From: Brasenia schreberi
Taxonomy: Eukaryota > Streptophyta > Magnoliopsida > Nymphaeales > Cabombaceae
NCBI GenBank assembly: GCA_036023115.1
Contig: JAYKKT010000089.1
Span: 10,690,001-10,754,000, forward strand
DNA: 64,000 nt
Direction of reading: 5' to 3'
The translations under genes were made by a program, and so were the position numbers. Shown in pieces: positions 1-11,417 of this stretch; the stretch's first letter is position 1; each line of letters begins with the position of its first letter. The notes under the pieces were generated by a model that was not told where the DNA came from, ran no database searches, and saw only the letters and a list, made by a program, of their open reading frames with translations.

Positions 1-591
1 ATGGACCTCTGGATTAACCACGGCGCCAATCTTTCCAGTCTTGGAGAGGATTCGGCGTTCTCCTTCCGGGACTCCCCAGTGGGTCTTCGCCGTGTATCGG
101 CGGTCCTGGACGGTGTACAGAAGGAAGCCATCAATGGCTATGTCACCCGCACCGTGGTGAATTATCCATCCCATAGCCGGCGCCGGAGTTTGAGTACTGA
201 GACCACCCGAGAATACGACTCCGAGAGCGACTCCAGCTCGGATCTCTTCGAGATAGAAAGCCTGACAACGTCGAACTGCGCTCTGTACGGAAGTCGGGAC
301 TCCTTCGTTGAGGAGGCCAAGGGGCCCAGTGGTGGGCCCAACCGGCAGAGAGAGGTGGTCATCCCGGCGGTGCCGCATAGTGAGTGCTGTGCACCGAGCG
401 AGGTGAGCGTGACTTGGAGTGTGACCACCGCAGACGGTTTCAGCCCGGCCAGATTCTCCCAACCCTGCCATACCCCGTCTGTCCGAAAGGCAGAGCCTTC
501 CCGTACCAGGCGTAGCGTCGACCTTCTAGGGTGCCGGAGGGACAAGTCTGTCACCGTCGCCCTGCCACCGATGCGGTATGCACCCGGTTAG
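1..591 (+). CDS. PHYTOCHROME KINASE SUBSTRATE (PKS)-like protein, 3' part
   Basis: The frame is open from the first base of the window to a TAG at 589-591, giving 196 residues. Recognisable PKS-family features are a serine/aspartate stretch followed by DLFEIESL (residues 81-88), a PSEVSVTWSVTTADGFS block (132-148) like the conserved PSEASVxWSVVTA region, and a C-terminal LLGCRRDKSV segment (175-184) like the cysteine-containing tail of the family. PKS proteins are plasma-membrane-associated adaptors that bind phytochromes and phototropins and act in phototropism and leaf positioning. The conserved N-terminal block of the family is not present, so the gene almost certainly starts upstream of the window and the ATG at base 1 is probably internal. 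No intron is seen, which fits the usually intronless family. Codon use is GC-rich compared with the flanking DNA, as expected for a live gene. Family assignment rests on motif recall, not an alignment. Confidence 0.72.
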   Translation: MDLWINHGANLSSLGEDSAFSFRDSPVGLRRVSAVLDGVQKEAINGYVTRTVVNYPSHSRRRSLSTETTREYDSESDSSSDLFEIESLTTSNCALYGSRDSFVEEAKGPSGGPNRQREVVIPAVPHSECCAPSEVSVTWSVTTADGFSPARFSQPCHTPSVRKAEPSRTRRSVDLLGCRRDKSVTVALPPMRYAPG

Positions 592-1020
592 CTGCAGGGC
601 GCCTTGACCAGCCGGCGATCCCTGCCATGAAGAAGACCCAACTCGCCTGCACGTGTACCAAGCTGGGCGCCTTGATCAGTCTTGTTGTTGCTTCCCTTTC
701 ACCTTTGCATCTCTTCATTGCAAGGATCCATGAAGTTTTCTTTTCGGGTCGCCGATCCCTTGAAATATTGATCTCTCAGATCACGTGATCATGTTGAGAA
801 AGCAGCGCCATCCAAAGATAATCTATCTTCTTTATTTTCTTTAAGAGAGAGATATATATTCATCTCATTGAAATTTGAATTTAAGAATAAGTATATTTTA
901 TATGTATGCACACTTTTATTTTTGGATTTAAATTTTATTCATTCATTCACCCAAAATGAATTGGTAGGATTGCTTCCTAAATATATAATATATACCCCTT
1001 ATCTCTTATATATATATATT
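592..1020. other. Intergenic: 3' flank of the PKS-like gene
   Basis: There is no convincing gene here. The sequence shifts from GC-rich just after the stop codon to AT-rich, and ends in a TATATA run at about 1007-1020 where the RTE LINE copy begins. Short reading frames here are TTG-initiated and low-complexity. Confidence 0.6.
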
Positions 1021-1369
1021 AACTCCGCCCATGTAAGGGATCACCCTTGCATTGCTGGTCCCAAGCCCGGATAAAGGAGGAGGGTTGTGTTAGGCTTTCG
1101 ACAGCCAGCGTAAAACTTCGTCAGATTTTTATAACATAGATTATAAAAATTATGAGCATTGCTTTGGGGCATCCCCACCTAGCGACGTGCTGCAAAGCCC
1201 GAATGCAGTAATAAGTAAGCAAGGGCCACTATATTTTCGCCCGAATGTAATGAATCAATTGCAGAGAGGGTTCCCACATCATAGACGGGTGTGGGTAAAG
1301 AAGTTAGTCCCGCTATATTGCCACCCGAATGTAGTGAAAAATTTTCAGAAAGGGTCTTCGCATTTTGAT

Positions 1370-2244
1370 TATGGACGGATGCAGGGTATAAGGAAGCTAG
1401 TCCTAGATAATAAGATTCGTATTGGTTCTTGGAATATCGGAACATTATCCGATAAGCTAATGGAGGTGGTAGATACTATGATTCGGAGAAAGAATCATAT
1501 TCTATGTTTACAAGAGATAAAATGAGTTGGAGAAAAAGCAAAGACGATAGAGATACAAGTTTTAAATTATGGTACTCAGGTAAAGAAAAGGCTCAAAACG
1601 GAGTTGGTATTACCATAAATAAAGATTTAAAGGATAGTATAGTAGACATACAACGATATGGTGACCGAATCATGATGTTGAAATTAGTGTTAGGAGCAGA
1701 GGTTTTTAATATAGTTTGTACTTACGCACCCAAAGTAGGACTAGAAGATAGTATAAAGACAGCTTTTTGGGAAGAGTTAGATAAGGTGATTCAAAAGATT
1801 CCACAAAGAGAGATGATTTGTTTAGGAAGAGACTTAAATGGACATGTTGATAAAGAGACATTAGGATATCAATGGATTCATGGAAACTTTGGTTTTGGGG
1901 ATATAAATGAGGAAGGTAGGGAGATTTTAAGTTTTGCTATGGCATTTGATCTCTTTATAGTCAATATAATCTTCAAAAAACGAGACGAACATTTAATTAC
2001 TTATAAGAGTGGCTTATCACAAACACAAATTGATTACTTTATTTGTAGAAAAAAAGATAGAGCATGTTGTAAAGATTGCAAGGTAATTCCAAGAGAAAGC
2101 TTAACCACCCAACATCGACTTTTAGTTATGGATTTACAAATAAAAAAATGGACAAAGAAGAAAAGAGTGCATCAAGCTATTCAGACTAAATGGTGGAACC
2201 TCAAAAGCGAGAAAGAAGATATATTTAAACAGAAAGTCCTTTAA
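1370..2244 (+). pseudogene. RTE endonuclease domain (EEP fold), copy A
   Basis: Two overlapping frames carry an exonuclease-endonuclease-phosphatase domain of the kind that nicks target DNA for target-primed reverse transcription. Visible blocks are the N-terminal SWN motif, the LCLQEIK block holding the catalytic glutamate, the DLNGHV block and the C-terminal TTQHRLLVMD block with the expected histidine. A frameshift near 1520 separates the first block from the rest, so no intact protein can be made. The better-preserved relative is at 22059-23582. Confidence 0.75.
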
Positions 2245-2652
2245 GGAGATGTTTGGAATTATGTTGGTACACCCTATGATATGTGGAACAATATGACTAT
2301 ACATATTAGGAAAGTGACAAAAGATGTGTTAGGGGTATCTAAGGGAGGTGTACCGGTATAAAAAGAAGCTTGGTGGTGGAGTGAAGTAGTACAAAATAAA
2401 ATCAAGGCAAAGAGGGCATTTTACAAATTACATTATACTAAGAAAACTAGTGAAACTTTAGAGGCTTATAAGAAAGCAAAGAAAGAAGCAAGGTCTTGAG
2501 TGAAGCAAAAGCTAAAATTTGGGAGGACTTATATAAAAAACTAACTCAAAAGAGGATGAAAGAGATATTTTTAGGATAGCTTGGGCTAGAGATAAGAAAA
2601 CTAAAGATCTTAATTATGTTAGATGCATAAAAGATGAGGATGAAAAATTCTA

Positions 2653-3999
2653 GTGGCAAATGATGATATAAGAAATAGATGGAAAAGCTATTTTTATAAT
2701 CTTTTTAATGAAAATAAAGATGTTAGTATTAGCTTAGGAGAGTTAGCCAAATCAGAAAAGTATATAAACCATAATTTCTACCGACGTATTCAAAAGAATG
2801 AAGTCAAAAAGACTCTTAAACATATGAAGGGTGGTAAATCGGTAGGACTAGATAATATTCCTATAAAAGTGTGTAAAATACTAGGAGAAATAGGAATCAC
2901 TGCTCACAAGACTATTTAATGAATTATGAAAAAACCAAAAGATGTCCGAGGAATGGAGAGTAAGTACACTTATACTTGTATATAAGAACAAGGGAGACAT
3001 TCAAAATTGTGCGAATTATCGACATATAAGTTAATGAGCCATACTATGAAATTATGAGAAAGAACTATCGAACGTAGATTAAGACAAGTATCAAGTACAA
3101 CAAAGAACCAATTTGGATTCATGCTAGGTAGATCTACTATTGAAGCGATTCACCTTTTGAGACGTCTTATGGAACATTTTAGAGAAAAAAAGAAAGACCT
3201 TCACATGATATTTATTGATCTAGAAAAAGCTTATGATAGGGTACCGAGGGAGGTTCTTTGGAGAACTTTGGAAAAAAGAGGTATCTCATTGATATATATT
3301 AACCTTATAAGAGACATTTATGATGGTGCAAAAACATGTGTGAGGACTCGTGAATGAACGACAGACTTCTTTGAAGTTAATATTGGGTTACATCAAGGAT
3401 CAACTTTAAGTCCATACTTATTTATAATGGTGATGGATGAGTTAACAAAACATATTCAAGATGAAGTACCTTGGTGTATGTTATTTACAGATGACATTGT
3501 ATTAGTGGAGGAGTCTAAGTAAAAAGTTAATAGAAAATTGGAACTAGGGAGAGAAACATTAGAAAGCAAAGGCCTCCGACTTAGTAGAACAAAGACAGAA
3601 TATATGAAATGTAAGTTTGATCATTTGGTTACTTCAGAGGACATAGAAATTAAAATTGGCACACATTGCATTCCCCAAAAGGAAAGTTTTAAATACCTAG
3701 GGTCAAATTTTGAGAGTGATAGAAGAATTGATGGAGATGTTATACATAGATTTAATGCTGATTGGTTAAAATGGAGAGGAGCATCAGGTATTCTTTGTGA
3801 TAAGAAGATACCATTAAAATTAAAAGGTAAATATTATAGAGCAGCAATTAGGCCTGCCATGTTTTATGGTTCTAAGTGTTGGGCAGTTAATCATCAACAT
3901 GTACAAACGATGTCTGTGACAGAAATGAAGATGTTGAGATGGATGAGTGGTCATACAAGAAAAGACCGTAACATAATGAGGTTATTAGAAACAAATTAG
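2653..3999 (+). pseudogene. RTE reverse transcriptase domain, copy A
   Basis: Three frame segments (2653-2919, 3121-3357, 3538-3999) together cover fingers, palm and the region beyond. Palm motif A reads [13 protein letters not shown] and the QGS motif follows at about 3400. The catalytic box near 3490 reads FTDDIVLVEE, with T where RTE elements normally have A. Several stop codons and frameshifts make this a pseudogene. Confidence 0.75.
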
Positions 4000-4152
4000 G
4001 AGTGGCATGAATAGAGGATAAAATGAGAGAATATCGTTTAAGATGGTTTAGACGTATAGAAAAAAGATCAAAAGAAGAACCTTTAAGAAGGTCAGAAAAA
4101 CTAAATTTGGATATGTCGCCTAGTATGGGAAAAGATCAAAAGAAGAACCTTT

Positions 4153-4909
4153 AATATATATATATTCTCTTACAGTAGATTCTCGTTGTTGAATCCTTTT
4201 TGATCAAAGGCTCGTGATAATGAAACCTTTTTAAAGTTGGTGCCAACTAAGTTAAGAATCAGTAAAGTGAAAGTATCTCAGCTCATTCATATGCATGCAG
4301 TGCGTACGTGCGCATGCGCATGCGTACACACACACATATGTGTGTCTCTTCATTCTTTTCTTTGAGTGAAACAGGATCTTGATACTAGTATTCGTGGTGA
4401 GACTTTTAAGCAACGTAAACGTCCTACTTACCTTATCATACTTTAAGCCTTTACATTATGTAGAGTTGGTTAAAGTGTGCAATCCGAAAAAATCCTACAA
4501 GCACACCAGCCTAATAATATTCTTGTTTAAGCATGATTAACTTGGAAAGTATCCAGTGTATTAATACTAGAAACATTGCACCTCTTAAACTTTGACAAAG
4601 TTTTATGGAGTGTCAGCTACCTAACACAATAATCTTCCTCTGTCGGGCTTAGGACTGACCATACACGCTAGGTTTCTTACATGAAAAGAGAACTCCACTT
4701 TTTTTTTACCGGTGGGAGTCAGAGAGCCATACCCGTGAGGCAACTCTCTGGGTGCAATATAACTCACTTTTAAGTAATGTTAGAAATTCATTCATTTTTT
4801 ATCTGCACAATAGGATCCAAACTGGAATATGGATCCCTGTTTTCCTTCTTTCTTCATCCTGAAGGATAATAGTTGCATACCTGACATCTTTTTTATTTTT
4901 CTGAAACAG
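4153..4909. other. Intergenic or intronic DNA upstream of an orphan exon
   Basis: I see no coding exon I can defend. The stretch holds a strictly alternating purine-pyrimidine tract (4300-4345) and ends in a T-rich run leading to an acceptor-like CTGAAACAG at 4901-4909, so part of it could be an old intron. Confidence 0.4.
4300..4345. repeat. 46-bp alternating purine-pyrimidine tract
   Basis: Every base alternates purine/pyrimidine, running through GTGCGTACGTGCGCATGCG and then CA and TG dinucleotides. Such tracts can adopt left-handed DNA in vitro. No function is implied here. Confidence 0.7.
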
Positions 4910-5063
4910 GAAAGAAGCTTGTACTGGTGCATTTTTGGTATTCTTTCATGAATACGTAAAAACTGTTCAAGCATTGAACTGGTACAACGCAGATTTCGTG
5001 TACAATGTCGACAGAGGCCCCAATCCAGCTGATATACGTCAATGGTGCCAATTCTATCTGTAG
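4910..5063 (+). pseudogene. Orphan terminal exon of an unidentified gene
   Basis: A T-rich stretch ending in CTGAAACAG looks like a 3' splice site. After one base it is followed by 50 codons that read like real protein (begins KEACTGAFLVFFHEYVKT, ends GPNPADIRQWCQFYL) and a TAG at 5061-5063. The composition, aromatic residues and balanced codons are unlike the surrounding noise, and the frame is open only between the acceptor and the stop. I do not recognise the family. No matching upstream exon is visible; RTE copy A lies 760 bp upstream and may have separated it from the rest of the gene. It could be the last exon of a gene whose other exons I missed, or a displaced fragment. Marked as a pseudogene only because no complete gene can be assembled. 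Confidence 0.45.
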
Positions 5064-6454
5064 TGTCTGCTGTCTCACCAATCTATGCACCAAAATGGTT
5101 CGATTTGAGCGAGCACCGTGCATGGTTTCGCATACCTGCACTGATATTGTGCCTTTCGAACCTAAACAAGCTTTGCTATTTGCTAACAGCACACGCGCAC
5201 ACGCACACACAGGTCTGAGCTGCGTAACTATAGGACCTTAATTTGTACCGGTGAATTGTCCTGTCCCAGGGACGTAGCTGTTAAGAATGGACCCTATCAT
5301 GTCTGTTCAGTACAACTTAAAACCATCAAAGAGATCGATGGCTATATGTACCTTTCTATCACTCTTCTCACTTAATCATTGGAGAAAAGTGAGAGCATAA
5401 TCTTATTCTATCTCAACTGGAAGAGCCTAGTAACGTTTCCTCTCCGTTTTGATTGTAAGACCTATCACTCTCATGTTATGGGAGTTCCTAAAACAATTCA
5501 CAGCAGCTGTAAGGCCAGTTACGCACTCATCTTTTGGAAGCCAAAACAGAACATTGGCAAGGAAGATTCCGCGCGTTGAAATTTCAGTAGACGCGAGGGG
5601 TGCAACAGGAAAGTAGTTTAGCCAAGATTTCGATCCAATATAGAAAGATGATTTTCCTACCCCCTGAATCGCCTGTGAGAGAGAAGATTGATGCTATTTA
5701 AACACTCATAGGTAAATACTGCAATACTTTCTTGTGGATCTCTGTGGAATGAGCGTGGACTTCTTGTTATATATATATATAGAGAGAGAGAGAGGCCTGG
5801 TCAGTGTTGCGGTCCTTGTCAATTGTAAGCAAACAAAACTGCTGTCAAATCTGTCACGGCCATGTGACTCATGCATTGCAGAAATTTTACTGACTGGAGA
5901 CGAATAGCTCTCTCTTTTGTCATCATTGAGAAAATGAGGGAACACATGCACTGTGAGTGCATCACCAACTACTCGACAATGATGAAACTTCACATGGATA
6001 CTCGTATTTTCTACCTACCTTGTCCTATTTCTGCTTCTTGCCTGCACGCCTCCACTCTCATGCATGCATGAGCTCTCTCATTTTATACACCAAGGTGTAA
6101 CAGGTCCATCAAACTCGTCAATTGGATGATTGGAAGCAAGAACAGTATCTTAATTTACACGCAACAATCAGATAAAATTAGTTGGTTCACTCAACTACTC
6201 CATATTTTTGAACGATTTAAACAGCTCATAAAAGTTAGCTAGGTATTAGTGATGGAATTTATTGAGGATTCGCTATGAAATTCATCGCAATTCAGTGAGA
6301 GATCTTAACAATTAATTACATAAAATTTAGCTAGGGAATAGCGAGAGAAACTTTCCGTAGCTAGTAAATGACTAGCAGAAGGCAAACGGAGAACTCCCTT
6401 ACGAATCCCTCACAATTTGCTTTTAGTGAGAGATCGTGATGGATTAACGAGGGA

Positions 6455-6514
6455 TTTTGCCGTTGCTAATCTTGTTTATTCTTGGCTTACCGTTGCTAAT
6501 CTTGTTTATTCTTG
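6455..6514. repeat. Short direct duplication, unit about 30 bp
   Basis: CCGTTGCTAATCTTGTTTA (continuing TTCTTG) occurs twice in a row, joined by GCTTA. A third partial match (CTCTTGGCTTACCGT) lies at about 6580. It is non-coding. Confidence 0.65.
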
Positions 6515-8335
6515 ATTCAAAGTCCAACCCATATAAGAACTACTTTATGAGGAATGACCCAGTCATGTAGATGTCTCATACTCTTGGCTTACCGTAGATT
6601 GTTTGCCTCACCGTGAAACAACTCCAAATCGATAGGACTGTCTACTTTTGAGTTCATATGACCCTAAGAGTTGTACTTATTCATATTTTCCGAGGTCCTT
6701 TCTCTGTAGGAACTAAATGGGTTGGGTCGACCCGAACTGAACCATGGTAGGGAGGTTCAAAAGAATAGATGGGAAGAGGAGGGGTCACATGAATGAAGAT
6801 GGAGACAGTCCATCTTTCTGATGCCGACCATTTTTTCCTGTAAAAAAGCTTTAAAAGAAAAAAATAAGAGTAAATTACTTGTTTTCTAAGCAATTCTGCA
6901 TCCGAATTAAAATAGGACTTGCACAAAAAGGAAGAAAAGATAGCCTTGCACAATCAGTTTAAAAGACTTCATTTTAACATTAAACCATATTTAAAGTAAT
7001 ATTTACAAAGCTAATTTCAAATCATATTGAAAACGATTCTCAATCAAGTCATGTTTGTAAAACCTTCTCATGGTTGAAAATACCAATTAGGGGTGTCAAT
7101 GTATTGAGCTCGAGGTGAATTCTCCACCATCGAACCTGTTAGAATATTTAGTGTTTGGCCATGACTGTATAGACCCATTCACGTACCTGGATCAGACTCG
7201 CAAAGTCCAGCTAAGTATGGCTGGCAAAATACACATACCAAACAACTGACCTGTATACAAATTCCAAATTTAAGCCATTTCAAAATGGTAATCTTTTCTT
7301 AGGATCAAATTGGGTATGGTTAGATTTTGAAACAGGATATGATCTATATATATAATATATGATATATATATATATATATATCCTCATAGCAGACTCTGAG
7401 AATACTTTGCTAGGTTCTAAATGAACAATCGAATTGTTTAAGTTGATCCATCGTTACGGAACCCACAATTCAGGTCACGCTCAGAACGTCGTCTCGTTGA
7501 ATAACATACGCTTAGAGTATAATCCAGCTGGCCCCTTAATTTTGTATCCACAAATGAACATTGGAAGAAATTTATAGCGGAAAGAAGTTTCTCATTGATC
7601 GATCAACATCTTGGTCGAAATAATCTATTATTAACTAAGATTATGATATTCATTAATAAAATTGTTAAGGTCAAATTACTAATAATGTAATTAAATATTA
7701 ATTCTAGTATAACTTAAATAAACTAAGATCATCAATATTTTAGTTCACATTATAATCCAAGTTAAAAATTATAGACTATAAAAGTGTTATAAAATATAAT
7801 ATTATAAATAGTTATCCAATATAAAACTAAACGGTTAATTAATAATAAACCATAATATTTACAGTAACTTAATAAATCATAACTTGTAAAAATATTGTGA
7901 TAATATAATGCAATATAACATTTATAATAAACCGTAATAATTATAAATAGATGTTATTATAAGTAAATAAATAATATATAAAATAATATTATGCTATTAT
8001 AGTATAATATCTGAAGTAAAATATTGTATAGTTAATACACAATTAACATTAAACATTATAATATTAAATAAACATCTAATGAATAGTTAAATATAATATA
8101 ATGACTTCAAGTCAACCCAACCCGGACCCAATTCACCTTATTCTGGGTTGGGCCACATACAAGTCGGCCCAAACCCTACTGAGGCATGGTTTGGGTCTAC
8201 TCGAATTTGGGTTGACCCAAAACATGAGACCCAATGTAAGTTTTAAATATTTATTATTTAATTGTTATACATAATTTTATATTACATTTCATTATTCATT
8301 AACTATTTATATTTTATTGTTATAATTTATACTAT

Positions 8336-8354
8336 TAATTATTTAATATATATA
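8336..8354. repeat. Target-site duplication, left, of RTE copy B
   Basis: The 19-base sequence TAATTATTTAATATATATA occurs immediately before the RTE 5' head and again at 9412-9430 after the 3' tail. It is AT-rich, so some of the match could be chance, but both copies lie exactly at the element ends. Confidence 0.65.
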
Positions 8355-9411
8355 ACTCGGCCCATGTAAGGAATAACCCTTGCATGGCCGGTCCCAAGCC
8401 CGAATAAATGAGGAGGGTTGTGTTAGGCTTCCGACAGCTAAAAAAAAGCTTTGTCGGATTTTTATACCATGAATTATACAAATTATAATCATTGTTTTAG
8501 CCGACCCTATCTAGTATGGGAAAAGGCTTAGTTGTTGTTGTTGTTGTGTTTTGAGGCGTCCCCACCTAGAGACGCGCTGCAGAGCCTAAATGCAATAAAA
8601 AGTAAGCAAGGGTCACTACATTTTTGCTTGGAAGTAGTGAATCAATTGCAAAGAGGGTTCCTACATCATAGACGGGTAAAAAAACAAAGAAGGAAGTGAA
8701 AAAAGCTGTCAGTGAAGTGAAAACTAAAATTTAGGAAGATTTATATAAAAAAACTCAACTCAAAAGAGATTGAAAGAGATATTTTGAGGATAGTTAGGGC
8801 TAGAGATAAAAAAACTAAATATCTTAATTCTATTAGATGCATCAAAGACGATGATGAAAAAATTATAGTGGCAAATGATGATATAAGAAATAGATGGAAA
8901 AACTATTTTTATAAGTTTTTAATAAAAATAAAGATGTTAATATTAGCTTAAGAGAGTTAACTAAATCAGACAAGTATATAAATCACAATTTCTACCGACG
9001 TATTCAAAAGAATGAAGTCAAAGAAGCTCTTAAACATATGAAGAGTGGTAAATCGGTAGGACAAGACAATATTCTTCTGGAAGTTTGGATAAAATGAGAG
9101 AAACAATAAAGAATAAGGTTATTAGAAATAAATTATGTGTGACACCAATAGAGGATAAAATGAGAGAATATCATTTAAGGTGGTTTGTATATATAGGAAG
9201 AAGACCCTGTAAAAAGGTACGAAAAACTAGATTTTGAAAGTATTAAAAAAGGTAGAAGACAACTACATAAGTGTTGGAAAGAAACAATATAGAATGATCT
9301 AGTTTATTGTGAGTTAACTGCTAATATGACACATCATAGGGCTCTGCGAAAACAAAGAATCCGTGTAGCCAACCCCGTCTAGTAGGAGAAAAGGCTTAGT
9401 TATTGTTGTTG
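8355..9411 (+). mobile_element. RTE-clade LINE, copy B, internally deleted
   Basis: This copy has the family's 5' head (CCCATGTAAGGAATAACCC, then GGTCCCAAGCCCG) and its 3' tail (CTAGTAGGAGAAAAGGCTTAG followed by TTG/GTT units), but only about 1,060 bp lie between the ends. The interior jumps from the 5' leader to linker sequence and then to the 3' end of the RT region, so both the endonuclease and the RT core are gone. Perfect 19-bp direct repeats flank it. It could be an internally deleted LINE or a copy that was already short when it inserted. Confidence 0.75.
8497..8551 (+). mobile_element. Tiny RTE 3'-end insertion nested in copy B
   Basis: The leader of copy B is interrupted by about 50 bp that match only the last bases of the family (CCGACCCTATCTAGTATGGG, AAAAGGCTTAG, GTT units). 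On either side the leader reads TGTTTTAG and TGTTTTGAG, a likely 6-8 bp target-site duplication. This is what an extreme 5'-truncated insertion would leave. Confidence 0.55.
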
Positions 9412-9430
9412 TAATTATTTAATATATATA

Positions 9431-10347
9431 TATATATATATACACATACCTATGCATGTCCATATTCAAAATTTATTTTACCTGGATTTAGAATTTTCTG
9501 TCTGGTTTGTTGTGTTTCTTGAAAAGACAATCAAATGAAACAAGAAATATTTCCATATACTTGAAACATTGGCTACGGTAAATACTATGTGTCCGATGAG
9601 TCAGATCAGATGAATAATTAATGGCATCTAGCGTGAGCAAGCAGCAAGGTTCTCTCTCTCTCTCTAAGCTTAAAACCAGCAAAAAAAAATATTAAAGAAA
9701 ATTAAAAATATAGAACAGGCGGTTTAACTTCAATTCTAAGGAATGGAGAAGCAGAATCAAACTGGGTGGTCTTTGGTTTCATATCCGGTTTGACACAATC
9801 TGGTTCCAGCAGATTCCTTGCCCAACTCAGTTTTGGTTGAACTAAACCCTTCATGTCTAGCGATATGGACTGATCTGCCGCATCTTTCAACAGTGATCCA
9901 ATAAGCAAAAAGCCTCTTTAGCATTCACTGATCATCTTGTCAACAAAGTGGTTGGTTCTAAATCGGTTTCAACTAGAACTGAACTCGACCACAAACCAAC
10001 TGAAACCAGAACTGTCAAAAATTGGCCCGGAACCGGATTTTGATTCCAACTTCCTTCATTTTTTTATTTTTTTGAAATTTCAAAATTTTGAAATATTTTC
10101 CCCGAGTCCAAACGATTTAAACCTCAAATCCTAACCACGCTTCGTAGTCACTTCAGTCCATATAGTCACATTGAAGTCGGACAAAGAAGTTCATCTTTAT
10201 CATCTAAATAAAAGAAGCAAAGTTCTAGACACCTCTAACTGAATATAAAAAATACGGGGCACTAAACTGCAATTATGAAAATTCCAGCCATCGATGAGTT
10301 TACATGGGCTTCAGTTTAACTCGGCATGATGAAACAAATCAATTACG
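9431..10347. other. Intergenic, dispersed-repeat-like
   Basis: No gene is supported. The segment 9770-10035 is rich in CGGTTT/AACCGG-type words, similar in style to 29800-30490, suggesting an old dispersed repeat. Confidence 0.45.
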
Positions 10348-11210
10348 ATAAGCCACAACGACAACTAAGCCTCTTTTTCTATAGTAGATGAGATCAACTA
10401 TATGAATTATTTATATTTGTAAAACTTGAAACATGTATCATGCTAATAGTTAACTCAATATAAGTTAGATCATTCTTTATTGTTTTCTTCAACACTTTTG
10501 TGGTCTTCCTTTTTCTGTTTAACATTTTCATAATCTAGTTTCTCGTACTTTCTTATGAAGCTTCCTTTGATAGTCATTGTATGTATCCAAACCATTTATT
10601 AGTGTCACTCTCAATTTGTTTTTAATAACCTTATTATATATATATATATGATCTCTCCTTGAGTGACCACTCATCCGTCTGAGCATCTTCATTTCTATCA
10701 TCGACATCTTTTCTACATGTTAATGATTAAGTATCTAACACTCAAAATCATATAACATAGCAAATATAATTGTTATTGTATACTATTTACCTTCCAACTT
10801 TAATAATATCTTCTTGTCACATATAATACCTACTTCACTTCTCCATTTTAATCAACTTATATATAATATTTTTATTAATTTTCCAACCGCTCTAAAAGAT
10901 TGACTCTAGATATTTAAAACTTTTCTTAATGTATGTCAATCTTAATTTTTATATCACCTAAAGTAACCACATGATCAAACTTATATTTTAGATTTCTTGT
11001 CTTTCTTTTATTAAATCAAAAGTAATTTACTTTGTAATGTTTCTCTCCATAGCTCTAATTTTCTATTTACTTTTTCCTTAGACTCATTTATTAACATAAT
11101 GTAATCGACAAGTAACATACATCAAATTATATATGTTTTGTTAACTCATGACTGACGAATATAAATATGAAGTTAAAATTGATCTTTCAAGTAATTTAAC
11201 ATTAACTTAA
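10348..11210 (-). mobile_element. RTE-clade LINE, copy F, old degenerate 3' part
   Basis: Read on the minus strand, this region follows the RT C-terminal half and 3' end of the copy at 20419-23698, starting with ACGACAACTAAGCC at the tail. Matching landmarks include the TTAACTCA, AACACTTTTGTGGTC and GACCACTCATCC words. Many substitutions and indels leave no frame of any length. It is probably the oldest of the copies in this window. No target-site duplication could be made out. Confidence 0.7.
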
Positions 11211-11417
11211 AAAATTAATTAAGATAACCGATAAATGAAAATTTGAAAATACTTGATTTTCTTCGGGAGACATGAAAATTTATACCTGATTTTGACGTTT
11301 CACAATTTGTAGAACATTTTGTTGTTTTCTAAAGGACATTTATTTTTAATCATTTTTTTGGTTCACCGTTTGGGCTCAATTTAAAGGTTTAACAAAAGCA
11401 AAGATAGAAAACTACAA

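Larger units (their letters stand above)
1021..4152 (+). mobile_element. RTE-clade LINE, copy A, near full length but decayed
   Basis: The element starts with the family's 5' head (CCCATGTAAGGGATCACCC, then GGTCCCAAGCCCGG) and continues through an apurinic-type endonuclease (EEP) region and a reverse transcriptase region. Endonuclease remnants (about 1400-2244) show RIGSWNIGTLSDKL, VCTYAPKVGLEDS, GRDLNGHVDK and an SQTQIDYF block. RT remnants (2653-3999) show [18 protein letters not shown] and the active-site region, where the catalytic motif reads TDD in place of the ADD seen in the better copy at 20419-23698. Frameshifts and stops split the coding region (for example at 1525, 2244, 2500 and 2919), so it is inactive. 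The usual 3' tail (CTAGTATGGGAAAAGG plus a GTT run) is cut after CTAGTATGGGAAAAG and replaced by a second copy of a 25-30 base upstream segment. Flanking TATATATATATT on both sides may be a target-site duplication, but it is low complexity. Confidence 0.85.
5064..8354. other. Intergenic, repeat-rich and AT-rich
   Basis: No gene is supported. The stretch contains a TA/GA microsatellite (5767-5793), a short direct duplication of about 30 bp (around 6455-6514), a TA run (7345-7381), a very AT-rich block (about 7600-8100) and a CCCAACCC/GGGTTGGG-rich segment at 8110-8235. Long frames here lack domains and often start with TTG. Confidence 0.6.

Noticed and set aside
868..1074. 68-codon plus-strand frame just upstream of RTE copy A
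   Set aside because: It starts with TTG, is low in complexity, and its end runs into the 5' head of the LINE.
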